Shown one piece after another: positions 1 through 9,136 of a stretch of 17,721 nucleotides of DNA. Numbering within the stretch: position 1 is the first letter of the stretch; each line of letters begins with the position of its first letter. A model generated the notes under the pieces. It did no database searches, was not told the origin of the DNA, and saw only the letters and a program-made list of their open reading frames with translations. Source of the stretch: Collybiopsis luxurians FD-317 M1 (Eukaryota; Basidiomycota; Agaricomycetes; Agaricales; Omphalotaceae); assembly GCA_000827265.1 (NCBI GenBank), contig KN834934.1, positions 11,076 through 28,796 on the forward strand, read 5' to 3'. A program made the position numbers and the translations under genes.

Positions 1-270
1 ACACTCACATCCTGGACACATTTTCATCCAGCCAGGTCAGCTCAGGCAGTTTCCAGCACACACACAGACACACTCACATCCTGGACACATTTTCATCCAG
101 CCAGGTCAGCTCAGGCAGCTTCCAGCACACACACAGACACACTCACAATCTGAACACATTTTCATTCAGCCAGGTCAGCTCAGGCAGCTTCCAGCACACC
201 CAGACACACTCACTGGCAGCTGGACACATTTGCGGCCAGCCAGGTCAACTCACCCAACTTTTAACACATG
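1..270. repeat. Minisatellite, about four 66-70 bp units
   Basis: Direct tandem repeat whose units begin with ACACTCAC at about 1, 70, 140 and 206. Each unit holds a GGACACATTTTCATCCAGCC-like core, then CAGGTCAGCTCAGGCAG and a CA-rich spacer. Units 1 and 2 are nearly identical, unit 3 has a few changes, and unit 4 is clearly decayed, so the array fades to the right. It starts at the window edge and probably continues to the left. Unit size and the lack of unique spacers argue against a CRISPR. Confidence 0.9.
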
Positions 271-761
271 AAGGTCCACTTACTGCCTCCATAGATTGTC
301 ACCTAATCTTTTCAACAATACTTTTGTTTTCTTTTCCAAATCTCACCTTCTATGCAATAAATTTAGTTCAGTAAGTGTGTCTCAGTAGTCGGATAATCTT
401 ACTGCATTTTCCTAGGGCAACATTCATTCTTTTTCATCTGAATGTGATGATATGTCACCCACATACTAGGTTACACCTGTCAGTGTTAGTTATAGCGGCA
501 ACTTGAATTCCTTACATTCTAAATATCTCATTGATTGAAATCTTAAACCACAATATGTAGCACTCACATATCTCTAGTAATAAATACTGTCTATTTGTTT
601 TCCTTGTTCCATAAGATTCAGCATGCAGCATTTAAACATTTAAATGTGTATTACATACCTTCAATCCACCTGCCCATGCTTGTACTCACCATATCCTATT
701 GGTGTTTCAGTTGAAATGTCCAAACTCAATATAATAGTCCTTATGTATACATGCCACTTAC
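271..761. other. AT-rich stretch downstream of GTPase A
   Basis: No independent gene is visible. On the minus strand, donor-like GTATGT (653-658) and GTGAGT, plus a CCAATAG acceptor at 696, leave room for one or two more small 3' exons of GTPase A (for example 659-695). I could not carry a convincing frame beyond that point. Confidence 0.4.
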
Positions 762-899
762 ATATACATGCCAAAACCAAAGCACTCCATGGTTGACAAG
801 GGCCTCTGTGTTTAAGTTTTTATTATCTATTTTTGCACTGGATGAAACCATAGTCAGATTCAACGTATATTTATTTTTGTTCACCCTGCTTAATGCTTA

Positions 900-1932
900 C
901 TATTTTATTGCATATCTCATGCAAACTTCCACATTATTTTGTTGCACAGAAACAAACAGCATTTTGAGTGCAAGATCATCGAGGGAATCTGCTGTCAACA
1001 TTGTGAGCTCTTTTACCTGGTCCTGATGATTACTGGAATCTTCTTGCATGTCTGTCTCTCAGATGAATGTCAAATGTCTTCCACCATTGACAAACCCAAT
1101 TTCATGCCTTTCAGAACCAAATGTGCCTTTGGTGGAAATCTACACTGCAAAAGTGGCTTTTTAAACTTCTCAAGCAGATAGTCCATTGCAGCCTCGCAGT
1201 TTTGCTCTTCTTCCATGTCCGGATCATATATTTGATTGACGAGATCATCAAACTTGGTGAAAATTACAATTACTGGAACTATGTAATGGTTTTGGCAGCA
1301 TGCCTCAAGTAATAAATGAAGAACACAAACCATTTCCAGGCTGTTTTTCATCGAAGAATTTCTTCTCTAATTCCAGCAAGGGTCTTGATCCATTAGTCAC
1401 TAGACAGAACCTGGAAAGCCAGCATCAATCGGGACTACGACCCAGGGGGTTAAATCTTACCAAATTGCATGAATCTGGTCTTTAACGTCTGTAGCTCTTG
1501 CATGATCCGCAATGAACTGCTGGACTTCTTTCAACTGATTTACATCCCCTGTCTCAAATCCTGGAGAGTCGTGGAAGATGAATCCTGGATTACTGGCAAA
1601 TGCAAACGACCGGTGGATGTCATGAGTTCCACGCTAATGAACAAAGTCACATGATCAATGCATATGTCAACATCAGGAAGTCTAGAAAGATGGTTACATC
1701 TCCGGTCGGCTCCAGCTATTATAGCCGCTTAAAAATCAGCCGAATCAATTGAATCCCTTACGAGCAAACATACCAAGTTCTTCTCTTCATCATAGATGCA
1801 TGGCTCTTCTGTAGTGTTGCACACTCGCTTTAGGAGTGTGGTCTTCCCAGCATTGGCTCGACCAATGACAAGGATGCGAAAGTATTTATATTTCTGTCGA
1901 AGTTCAAATGCCGCTGAGGTGTGACTGTCCAT
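900..1932 (-). CDS. P-loop GTPase A (G-domain protein)
   Basis: Small GTPase-like protein of the agaricomycete G-domain group (MMR_HSR1-like fold); cellular role unknown. Exons on the minus strand: 1932-1774, 1633-1461, 1410-1331, 1278-1096, 1051-900; introns 140, 50, 52 and 44 bp. This gives 248 aa ending at TAG 902-900. Motifs: P-loop GRANAGKT (residues 24-31), G3 HDSPGFE (74-80, DxxG = DSPG), G4 TKFD (145-148) after a VPVIVIF strand, then a late FVSVQ strand in the G5 region. No clear G2 threonine can be assigned, and an in-frame TAG lies directly before exon 2. The start at 1932 is the only in-frame ATG upstream of the P-loop. The last stop overlaps a strong donor (GTAAGC). Splicing it to 837 (intron 838-900, CTGAC branch) would add about 26 residues including LWFWHVY, so the true 3' end may be at 762 or beyond. 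No C-terminal hydrophobic domain like that of GTPase B was found. Confidence 0.8.
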
Positions 1933-2440
1933 GTCCGTAAGTGCGTTTCAAACTGGGAGAGGGGCAGGAGCAGGGGGCAAACAGATTTATTTATCTGCTG
2001 GCACTCATGCTACAAAATGAATCAGATAATCGGACATCTGCTTCTTACTGGAAAACTTTATGTTGATGACTATATTCTTTTCGATTATTTCACACCCAAT
2101 CGCGTTGCAACAGCTAGCTCAAATCAGATTTATGTATGACAAACTGAAGACAACCTCAATTAAAATCACGGCATGTTCCCTCTCCTCTCCAAAGGTTGAT
2201 CAATGAAGTGAGTATCGATATGCCCATATGACCACTGCTAAATTTACAGAGGGCGATAGTTGAATGCCGGCCGGGATCTGGATAAGCTATGACCGCACTG
2301 AGTTGAGAGATTGAGGCGCCAGGCAAGCGGTTAACACGCCGTTCTCGTTGAATGGATGAGAAAAGAATTTTGATGCAGTTACAATCAACTAATATGTCTA
2401 TATATAGGTAATAAATTGTCCATTACAGCATTAAGCAATA
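1933..2440. promoter_or_regulatory. Upstream region of GTPase A
   Basis: Noncoding sequence directly upstream of the minus-strand GTPase A gene. It presumably holds that gene's promoter and 5' UTR. I see no defined binding site and no other gene. Confidence 0.4.
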
Positions 2441-2491
2441 AGCACCCAAGAACATCCGACCTGCCTTCATTTCATTTCGGCCTCGTGATCT
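2441..2491 (+). repeat. Fragment matching the GTPase-B promoter
   Basis: This 50 bp block matches 5130-5174. Both share CCAAGAAC/CATAAGAAC followed by CCTTCATTTCATTYCGGCCT and CGTRATCT. The second copy ends about 54 bp before the start codon of GTPase B, so this one is best read as a relic of a duplicated GTPase-B upstream region. No coding remnant follows it. Confidence 0.6.
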
Positions 2492-2588
2492 ATAAGTATT
2501 GAGAAGGAGGTGGGCTGAACAGTGTACGGTGTTCAATTGCAAATCTACGCTACTATATTCTTTCTGAGATCCAGAGTGCAGGTATTTC

Positions 2589-2740
2589 GCTCTCACAAAT
2601 GCAACCTAGGAGGCTATTTGGTTCAGGGTCACCTGATCGTTGTCAGCATTCCTGTTAGATTTTGGTAACTTGATTTCGACGATCTGTAAATATTACCAAA
2701 GGCCTAAACTTAACATCTTTTAAGCATGCAGCAGAATGTA
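2589..2740 (+). repeat. Diverged direct repeat R2, copy 1
   Basis: Shares blocks in the same order and orientation with 3796-4380: ACTCTCAY..AACT..AGAGGCTATT and GGTTCAGGGTC, then RTCAGCATTC, then CTGTAAATAYTRCCAAAG, then CAATGTA-like. Copy 1 is compact. Copy 2 is split by two inserted elements, which makes copy 1 a natural empty-site reference. Origin unknown; no protein match seen. Confidence 0.65.
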
Positions 2741-2752
2741 TATTGCGCCGCA

Positions 2753-2872
2753 TTGCCAAGTAACGAAGATTGAAGACAAAGATTTGAATACGAATTTAAA
2801 TGAACATCGCAGGCGGCAGGTACATTAAGCTGCGAAAAATCGCATTTGCAACGAACTGAAGACCAACGTTCA
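2753..2872 (+). repeat. Duplicated fragment of the GLTP upstream region
   Basis: About 120 bp matching 17039-17187, the sequence just upstream of the GLTP start codon, in the same orientation. Shared blocks are TTGCCAA, GAARATTGARGACARAGAT, CATCGCAGGYGG, TAAGCTGCGA, TTTGCAACGARCTGAAG and CAACGTTCA. The GLTP coding sequence itself is not present beside it. An old duplication that carried promoter/5' UTR sequence only. Confidence 0.75.
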
Positions 2873-3042
2873 CGGCGCCTACTCACGACTATATTAATCT
2901 GTTTCAAGAAAGTTCAAAAACCTTGGTACTTTGGGTCTTCCTTTTAAGAAGCTAGCAGTTGAATTATGGTAATTTCATTAAGCGTATTGGCGATCCCAAG
3001 TAAATTTTCGGATTTCGTCCATCTTTCATGTTGGAATTAGCT
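2873..3042. other. Intergenic, nothing recognised
   Basis: No coding frame, repeat or site stands out between the GLTP-promoter fragment and repeat R1. Confidence 0.4.
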
Positions 3043-3365
3043 TGTTCATCCCACAAAAGACCCGGAGATATCAACGGGTACCACTGCGAGTATCCTTAGT
3101 ACCAGCGGATAAGCTTCATACAGTCTCCACATTGTTTCTCGGCACTTCCGCCTACACTCTTTTACGCTCTTTCTTCGCGTATGGAAACCTATAGAAACTT
3201 GGTGGTGGTCTATCTAATCGATGTTAATTCTCAGATACAAGCACCGAGCTATCACTGTACCCTCGCTGTTTCTCATATTCTCATTACATCCTATCTGGAT
3301 CTGGACTTCCAGAAGTAGATAGATAGATAGATTCTACACGGCTCCATCGAGCCGAAGGCCATATG
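3043..3365 (+). repeat. Dispersed direct repeat R1, copy 1
   Basis: About 320 bp similar to 7692-7980 in the same orientation. Shared landmarks are AAAGACCYGGAGA, GGTMACCACTG, CTCGGCACTTCCGC, TTCTTCGYGTATGGAA, CGATSTTAATTCTCAG-like, TACAAGCACCGAGCTATCA and CACTTCCAGAAGTA, ending at CATCGAGCCGAAG. A weaker match may extend to about 3465. It contains a short GATA microsatellite (3317-3330) absent from copy 2. No intact protein is encoded in either copy. It could be a decayed transposon or a segmental duplication. Confidence 0.8.
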
Positions 3366-3465
3366 AATTGGTATTATTTTACACGTTATCGGCGTTATCG
3401 CATATCAGTATTCAATATTCATATTCAAACGCAGGAGCAGCCAGCCCAAACTCAGATTTGGATAC

Positions 3466-3795
3466 TTCTCAAAAAACCGGTGTTCAGATCTTGGACCGTG
3501 CCATGTAATATACTTCCTTCCTTCCTTCCAGACAAGAACTGAGGGCAACAGGTGCGTTCCGTTTCTTCTGGAAAGATTAATATAGAAAGTCTCAATGTCG
3601 GACTGGCCGCATGACCCCTGTTAGTTTTTGTTAAGTTTCAGGGCTTCCCCAAAGGCATATTTGAGGCTTATTTATTTGCATAAGAAGGAGGTTTCGCAAT
3701 TATATAATCTCGAAAGAGCGGGACTCCTGTAGGTTCGCCACTCAGTCGGAAATCCACACTTGATACTTTATGACATGATAAATTGTGGGCACCCT
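3466..3795. other. Intergenic, nothing recognised
   Basis: Contains a short CTTC microsatellite near 3515-3530 and no credible coding frame. AT-rich with no recognisable element. Confidence 0.4.
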
Positions 3796-3852
3796 ACTCT
3801 CATGAATACAACTAAAGAGGCTATTGGGTTCAGGGTCAAACAATCTCTGCTA

Positions 3853-3980
3853 ATCAGGAAAAAGTCCCCAAATCCTAGGGAGCCTCAGGATCCTGCACGA
3901 TCCCTGGGTGCAATTTTGGAGGCACCCTAGGATTTAGGGAGCATCTCTAGGCAGCCTGGGCTAAAGGTGTTTTTCCTGAG
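3853..3980. mobile_element. MITE-like element, 128 bp
   Basis: Terminal inverted repeats ATCAGGAAAAA (3853-3863) and TTTTTCCTGAG (3970-3980) pair at 10 of 11 positions. TA dinucleotides flank both ends (3851-3852 and 3981-3982), as expected for a Tc1/mariner-type target. A perfect internal inverted repeat AAATCCTAGGG (3870-3880) / CCCTAGGATTT (3925-3935) would form a strong stem. There is no coding capacity. The related sequence at 2621-2650 runs through without this insert. No transposase source is visible in the window. Confidence 0.75.
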
Positions 3981-4029
3981 TAGTATCAGCATTCACCTTT
4001 CCTGGTTTTGCATTACTGTAGCATTACAA

Positions 4030-4267
4030 CCATGACTTCACGTAACACATAACACCACCCCTTCAAGTTAGTCATTTTTGAGATTGTAACACATAATGTG
4101 CAAGGTTGAATGAATGAATCTTGGAAATCATTATGCCATTCAAAATTTTTGCGCCTGCAGCGCTATAATTTGAAGCTATTTTGGTCTGTGGAATGCATAA
4201 CTTGACCCTTTGAATTTGTGTTTTTGCAAATTCAATGCATAACGCGTAACGCCCGGTGAAGTTACGG
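4030..4267. mobile_element. MITE-like element, 238 bp, older
   Basis: The left end CCATGACTTCACGTAACACA (4030-4049) is an imperfect inverted match to the right end, whose reverse complement reads CCGTAACTTCACCGGGCGTT (4248-4267), with ATAAC/TTATG continuing on each side. A subterminal palindrome-like run (AATTTGTGTTTTTGCAAATT, 4213-4232) is also present. No open frame and no convincing target duplication, so the element is probably old. Confidence 0.55.
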
Positions 4268-4380
4268 TCGAAACGCTAGTGTACTTTACCTTACCTGACT
4301 TGGCGACTTTACTTGGACAATTTGTAAATACTGCCAAAGACTTGCTTTTAGCACCTGTTGTGCATTGCAATGGCAATGTA

Positions 4381-5129
4381 CGATCGGTCTTGTGGTACTG
4401 TATACCATGATGTCGTGTTGCGCCTTAACAGTGCTTGTGCAACTTCTCTTATTACTCTAATAACATAAATCGTGGGATAGAAGTTCTCATGACCACTGGT
4501 CAGCTCCAGCAAGCAATCATCATCTACTTCTATCGTACATGGCAGCCTTTGAACATATGCGAAAGTAGGCCATCGCGCGTGGCAAGTACGAGGCCGGACC
4601 AGGAAGAAATAAAAAACGCAATGCGTATTTGAAACATTCTCAATATTCATTGCAGTAAGACAAGTTAGAATGGTGGAAGAAAAAATTCAACAATACCTTA
4701 TCATCATCACAGTGCGCATGAAATGGCCGCATTGTCGCCGTCACTTAAATGTTGCCATTGCAGTTGGTGAGAATGAGTCAGGTTGTTATGGAGTATCCGA
4801 GCGTAGAGCATGATTAGGTTCAGATGAAATTGATGGTGGAGGACAGTTCATGGGTCCCAACAGAAAAAGCCGAATGAGGCTGTCAACCTTGGCGAGCAGG
4901 AATGTGGCCCGGAGAATGTATCAAATGACTTAAAAGTCAGACAACACACAGGGACATGAATTCAACAGTTAAAGGGACAGGTGTAAGGAGTTCTGTCTCT
5001 GTGATGAAAACAGAAGATAAAATGCGCATCTCGCTGGGAAGGGCATGGGAAAATAAATAAGATGCGATCAAATTTATTCATATATGGAAAAACCGCCTTC
5101 CTTATAGGGAAAAACACGTAACGCCGAAT
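4381..5129. other. Intergenic, no supported gene
   Basis: A minus-strand open frame of 100 codons (4650-4348) overlaps the end of repeat R2 and shows no recognisable domain or splice structure. The rest is AT-rich and featureless. Confidence 0.4.
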
Positions 5130-5227
5130 CGCCCATAAGAACGATTCCTTCATTTCATTCCGGCCTCGTAATCTCTTTGCCTTGAACCACCACAGCACTT
5201 TAAGCTGCTCAGACACGTATGGACATA
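5130..5227 (+). promoter_or_regulatory. GTPase-B upstream region
   Basis: Directly precedes the ATG of GTPase B. Bases 5130-5174 are the second copy of the 50 bp block at 2441-2491. Conservation of that block in two places may reflect either a recent duplication or a shared regulatory sequence. Confidence 0.45.
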
Positions 5228-7247
5228 ATGTCTACCGATCTTTTGTCAAGAGTGGACGAGACTCTTGCTGTTTGCCCACAGTGTGTATCACTACGATTGA
5301 CTCGTAGCTGCGGCGATAATACTGAATCCCCCGATCTCCCAGATTCCGCATCCTGCTAGTGGGTAATGTTAGAACATTCATCTATTCACGTTGAAATCTG
5401 GACTAATTTACATTACGTCGCGGTGTATCTAGACTGGAGTGGGCAAGTCTTCTCTGGTTAGCAGTGTTTTCAATATTAGTCTGAAGGTGGGATCGTTTCT
5501 GTGAATTTTGGTGAGAATATTGTACTTATGAACAGGATATTGATATCGCGCACGATCGCGCTGGAAGAGCAAGCATTACGCGCGAATATATATCTCCTGA
5601 CAATCCACGTTTCATTCTCCATGATAGTCAAGGCTTTGAGCCTGGTTCAGCGGATAACTGGGCGATAGTTGAAAGCTTCATTCGTGACAGATGCAGACAG
5701 GATTTGCAACCGAAGAGTCGGCTGCACGCAATTTGGTAACAACCTGTCTATGATGCATTTGTTCATGACTCATGTGTATCTTTCGCAGGTTGTGTATACA
5801 AACTCCACGCACTGGGTCACGCATATTGGAGACTGGAGATGAGAAACTCTTAAAGATTGCAACGGATTGTGAAATTAGTTTGTAATTTTCTGAGTTTCAT
5901 AACGCTGATATCTACTGAAGTACAGGTTGCTGTCATCATTGTTTTTACCAAGTATGACATGCTCTTCAATGAACACCTTCGAAAGGCCCGAGCTTCAGGA
6001 AAACCTCCGCCCAGCGATATTCGGAATATAGCTGAAAATAATGCCACAAATGCCTTCAATGCCCGTGTGGAAGAGTTTTGTACAATCCAGCCTCGATATG
6101 CTAACCTGTTGGCTGAGCCTCGCATCAAAGTTTCCACTTCTCCGAAATACCCTCTTGAGAGTAATTCTTCTCTCTATAGTGCTGAATATGAGACTCACAA
6201 TATATGGGATTACAGATCGATTGAAGATGCTACGGGAACTCACTCATGCTACCCGGAAAAGTTTGAGTAACATAGAAGGAGACTTGTGGATTCCATGGGC
6301 TGCTGCACAGCAAGTTAATGCACAGCACAAGGTTGAATTTTCAATCAAGTGTGTATTCTAATCACTATCCGATCACCATTTTTCATGTAAGTCATGACCT
6401 GAAATAGTGAGGGCTTTAAAAGTTTGTTCTTCTCCCTCGCTTTTGATTTTCGGAAAGCTCAGCTTCTCTAGAGTACTGGGTTGACTTAGGAAAAAGCACC
6501 GTCTTTGAGGAAAACAATTTGCTTGAATGCATGTCACGTATCCATGTCGACATTCTCAAGAGCTGGAACTTCAATGACAAGGAAGAGGTTCATTGGATTT
6601 CTGCTAATGAATGCACAGTATTTATACTAAGCTATCCGTTTAAGATACTTTCAGGCGATAAATTTCGCGCAGAAATGATCAAGCTCATCGAGCCACTGTT
6701 AAGTGAGCGTCAACCTGGACGGTGAGTTCAGTGCCGTCATCATATTCTATACTTACTCTAAACTGGATTCTCTTCCAGCGACGATATCTTATCTCATATC
6801 CCCGATTGGGTACCAGTTGCAGGTGCGATCATTCCAGTCTTTGGACAGGTTTTGGCTGCGATTGGTGTCGGAGGGGTGGTCGTCAAATTCCTCTACACCA
6901 AATATCAAAAAATGTGGGTTTGTAATTGCTATATACCAAGCTCTGGCTGACCATTCACTATCATTAGTCCATTGACTGCGCTATGCTTCGGAGCATACAT
7001 CGCCGATCTGACGCTAATTCTGCATGCCCTCTTCATCAACATGTTAAGCCAAGAGCCACCACGATCAGTTTCAAGGGAACTTGCTTTGGATAGTTTACGA
7101 ACATACAAAGACTCTGATTCCACGGAGGTTCACAACCACATCCGCGAAATAGTTTACGGAAGTCCGACTTCCCATCCTGAAAAAAAAATTGTTGGCCTGA
7201 TCAGGAAGAAGCTGGGCATGGATACGGTGCAAAAGACAGGGAATTAG
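5228..7247 (+). CDS. P-loop GTPase B with hydrophobic C-terminal region
   Basis: Intact 470 aa G-domain protein of the agaricomycete GTPase group; role unknown. Exons: 5228-5280, 5343-5367, 5433-5486, 5536-5735, 5789-5877, 5921-6160, 6216-6350, 6463-6587, 6645-6721, 6779-6913, 6968-7247. They sum to 1413 bp (471 codons). The N-terminus reads MSTDLLSRVDETLAVCPQFR. Motifs: P-loop GNTGVGKS (25-32, split by intron 2), G3 DSQG (74-77) in FILHDSQGFE, G4 TKYD (150-153), G5-like VSTS (211-214). A helical middle follows (WIPWAAAQQVNA, then YWVDLGKSTVFE). Two hydrophobic stretches come next: the Gly/Val-rich segment at about 343-371 (VPVAGAIIPVFGQVLAAIG) and FGAYIADLTLILHALFINML near 386-405, suggesting membrane contact. 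The intron 5 acceptor (5920) is the least certain junction. Intron 8 is a multiple of 3 without a stop, so its retention would add 19 residues. Confidence 0.93.
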
Positions 7248-7439
7248 TCATAATTTACTCTTCGTTTATACAGTTAGGGTGCAACAGAAATAGTATACAG
7301 TAGGCTCTGAGTAATCTATACAGTGCTCATTCTTCGATTATACAGCAAGTATTTAGCCTGCCTCACGAGTTGTCCGCGAAGAAAATTTTTCGTACTACAT
7401 TCCGTTGAAAAGAAGGGAGGACGTTCTGATACATCCTCG
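7248..7439. other. 3' flank of GTPase B
   Basis: Noncoding AT-rich sequence after the stop. No separate element is recognised before the GPATCH1 tail fragment begins. Confidence 0.4.
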
Positions 7440-7690
7440 TCTGTCCCTCTTGCAATTGGGGTCATAATTTCTTTCCTCTCAAACTCAACACATTCAAATT
7501 GACGTTTACCAAGGATTCAAATAATTGAGAGGCTAAAGATAAAAAACCGAGAAAAAGAAGAAAAACGGAAAGCTATCGTTTCATTTATGGATGATGGAGG
7601 CCATGGTAGCGAGCTCGTTCATTCGAATCTAGTAATGGAAAAGTAAGACAATGAAAAAAAATGATGTGCATATGTGGTTGGAAAACTCAA
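7440..7690 (+). pseudogene. Degraded copy of the GPATCH1 3' end (copy 1)
   Basis: Bases 7483-7665 align with 12058-12240 of the GPATCH1-like gene. CTCAACACATTCAAA matches CTCAACACCTTCAAG, GGATTCAAATAATTGAGAG matches GGATTCGAATAACTCAGAG, and AAAAACGGAAAGCTATCGTT is identical, leading into the same VSFMDD coding segment. Small deletions and stops (TGA in the NNSES region, TAA after MEK) break the frame. A weaker trace of DMW follows (7670-7680, CATATGTGG). There is no start codon, no upstream exons and no G-patch part, so only the Lys-rich tail was copied. It abuts repeat R1 copy 2 at 7692. Confidence 0.85.
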
Positions 7691-7691
7691 G

Positions 7692-7980
7692 GTTCTTCCC
7701 ATTAAAGACCTGGAGACGTCGACGGTCACCACTGGAAGTATTCTTACTAGCTGGAGAGTTTCGAAATTCGAACAGCAGTCATTCGTTCACACATTGTCTC
7801 TGAGCACTTCCGCATACGTTCTTCCTTCGTGTATGGAAGCTTGAACTTGTTCTGTCCAGTCGATCTCGATTATCAGGTACAAGCACCGAGCTATCAGCGT
7901 AAAATCAGCTCGCCGTTTTCCGTATTCTCCTTCCGTTCTAACTGTCACACTTCCAGAAGTATGATCGAGCCGAAGATATG
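7692..7980 (+). repeat. Dispersed direct repeat R1, copy 2
   Basis: Partner of 3043-3365. It is shorter because it lacks the GATA run and some spacers; a weak match may run to about 8036 (ACGCAGCAGAGC... against ACGCAGGAGCAGCC... near 3430). It begins within a few bases of the end of GPATCH1 tail copy 1. Copy 1 of R1 has no GPATCH1 sequence beside it. Confidence 0.8.
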
Positions 7981-8036
7981 GCTAGAAGGGAAGAATGGAC
8001 GCAGCAGAGCTGGCTACGGGCTCAGTTATAATTAAA

Positions 8037-8940
8037 GATTCCGCAGCTCGCGGTTGCATTACCGTGAGATACAGACATCCCGAGGTTTGGGCAATTCTTT
8101 CGAGCCAATCGATGGTAGATCTCTGTATCTTCAGTTTATTGGGATCGCTTTTCCGGACCGAGTGTTTCTGCTTCTCTGCGTCTCGATGAATCCTTTCAGA
8201 ACCACCCGGAACAACTACTCTTTTTACTCAAGCCAGAAGCCTTACTTGCCGTGGCGAGAGTTCGGACAAGTGTGCGAGCGATTGTTTCTACTTATAGTTG
8301 ATTATCGACGCAACAGAAGTCAGAAGTAAAAAATGGCTCAGCTTTAACGTCATTCTGAATTTATACTCCCTCGGTTTGTCGTAATCGGACAAGCATGTTT
8401 CAGGGTCATGTCCAATTGTTCTAGTGCGGTTGGTTATCGATGCAACAGAGGACGAAAGCGAAAAAAGCGCACCTGTTGGAAAAAAAACGAGGCTACAGTG
8501 TCTGTTATCAGATTCTTCGAAGATCGGGTGCCGATTTTTAAAAGAAAGGTCCATTTTGAGAACTTCCTTCTATTTCCCGGATATATCGCGATAAGAAGTG
8601 CTTAGTATTCGCTCATGGCCGCGGTGCATCCACAGAATAAAGCATCATTTGCGAGCTCCTTCCGGAGACTTCTGTTCGCTCAACTGCATGCTTTGACTCG
8701 TTATACAATATAGGAGACAAAGGGTTGGACTTAGCATGCTTCTGAACTAAACAGCACCTGATTACGTTTAGATTCTGTTATCGGGCGCGATCGATACTGG
8801 CAAGTCACAAGGGCAGTTGTATCTTGAGTCGACTCGGACGAATTGACATGCAGGTATGGGAATCGACTCAGGGTCTGCCGAATGCGAAGGTGACCCGCCA
8901 TCTTTTTCCCCATCTCAGCTTTTCAACCACAAGAAAGTTG
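8037..8940. other. Intergenic, no supported gene
   Basis: Several short open frames overlap here, but none has splice support or a recognisable domain. Two related segments (about 8262-8333 and 8385-8470) share TCGGACAAG, ATTGTTYTA and GTTGRTTATCGAYGCAACAG, about 123 bp apart, suggesting an old local duplication. Confidence 0.45.
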
Positions 8941-9136
8941 CAGTTGAGTGGAAGCGCGTCGCGTTACGCGTTGCTCGCCTCAGCGCTTGTCGTACACGTG
9001 ATTATTGAGTGATGGAAACTGACGCAGGTGGGCGCTAGAGCTTCGCTGAATCGCTTTGCTCATCTACCACGATATAGAGTTGCATATTTTTCCTGAATCC
9101 AAATAACGGCTCACATTCATTGGAACATTCGATGTT
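8941..9136 (+). promoter_or_regulatory. GPATCH1 upstream region
   Basis: Holds an ACGCGT hexamer (8966-8971, the core of the fungal MCB/MluI cell-cycle box) and a palindromic CACGTG E-box (8995-9000) about 140-170 bp before the start codon. Both are short and may occur by chance; their placement in a compact promoter is the only support. Confidence 0.35.

Larger units (their letters stand above)
3796..4380 (+). repeat. Direct repeat R2, copy 2, interrupted
   Basis: Second copy of the block at 2589-2740. Its parts lie at about 3796-3850, 3983-4029 and 4268-4380. The gaps hold two elements with terminal inverted repeats (3853-3980 and 4030-4267). The interruption pattern supports the view that both elements moved in after the duplication. 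Confidence 0.6.

Noticed and set aside
1..270. Possible CRISPR array
   Set aside because: The units are contiguous minisatellite copies with no unique spacers, in a eukaryotic-type sequence.
4348..4650. 100-codon minus-strand open frame
   Set aside because: It overlaps the end of repeat R2, has no recognisable domain and no splice partners on either side.
8054..8329. 91-codon plus-strand open frame
   Set aside because: No domain, no splice support, and it runs into the diverged local duplication.
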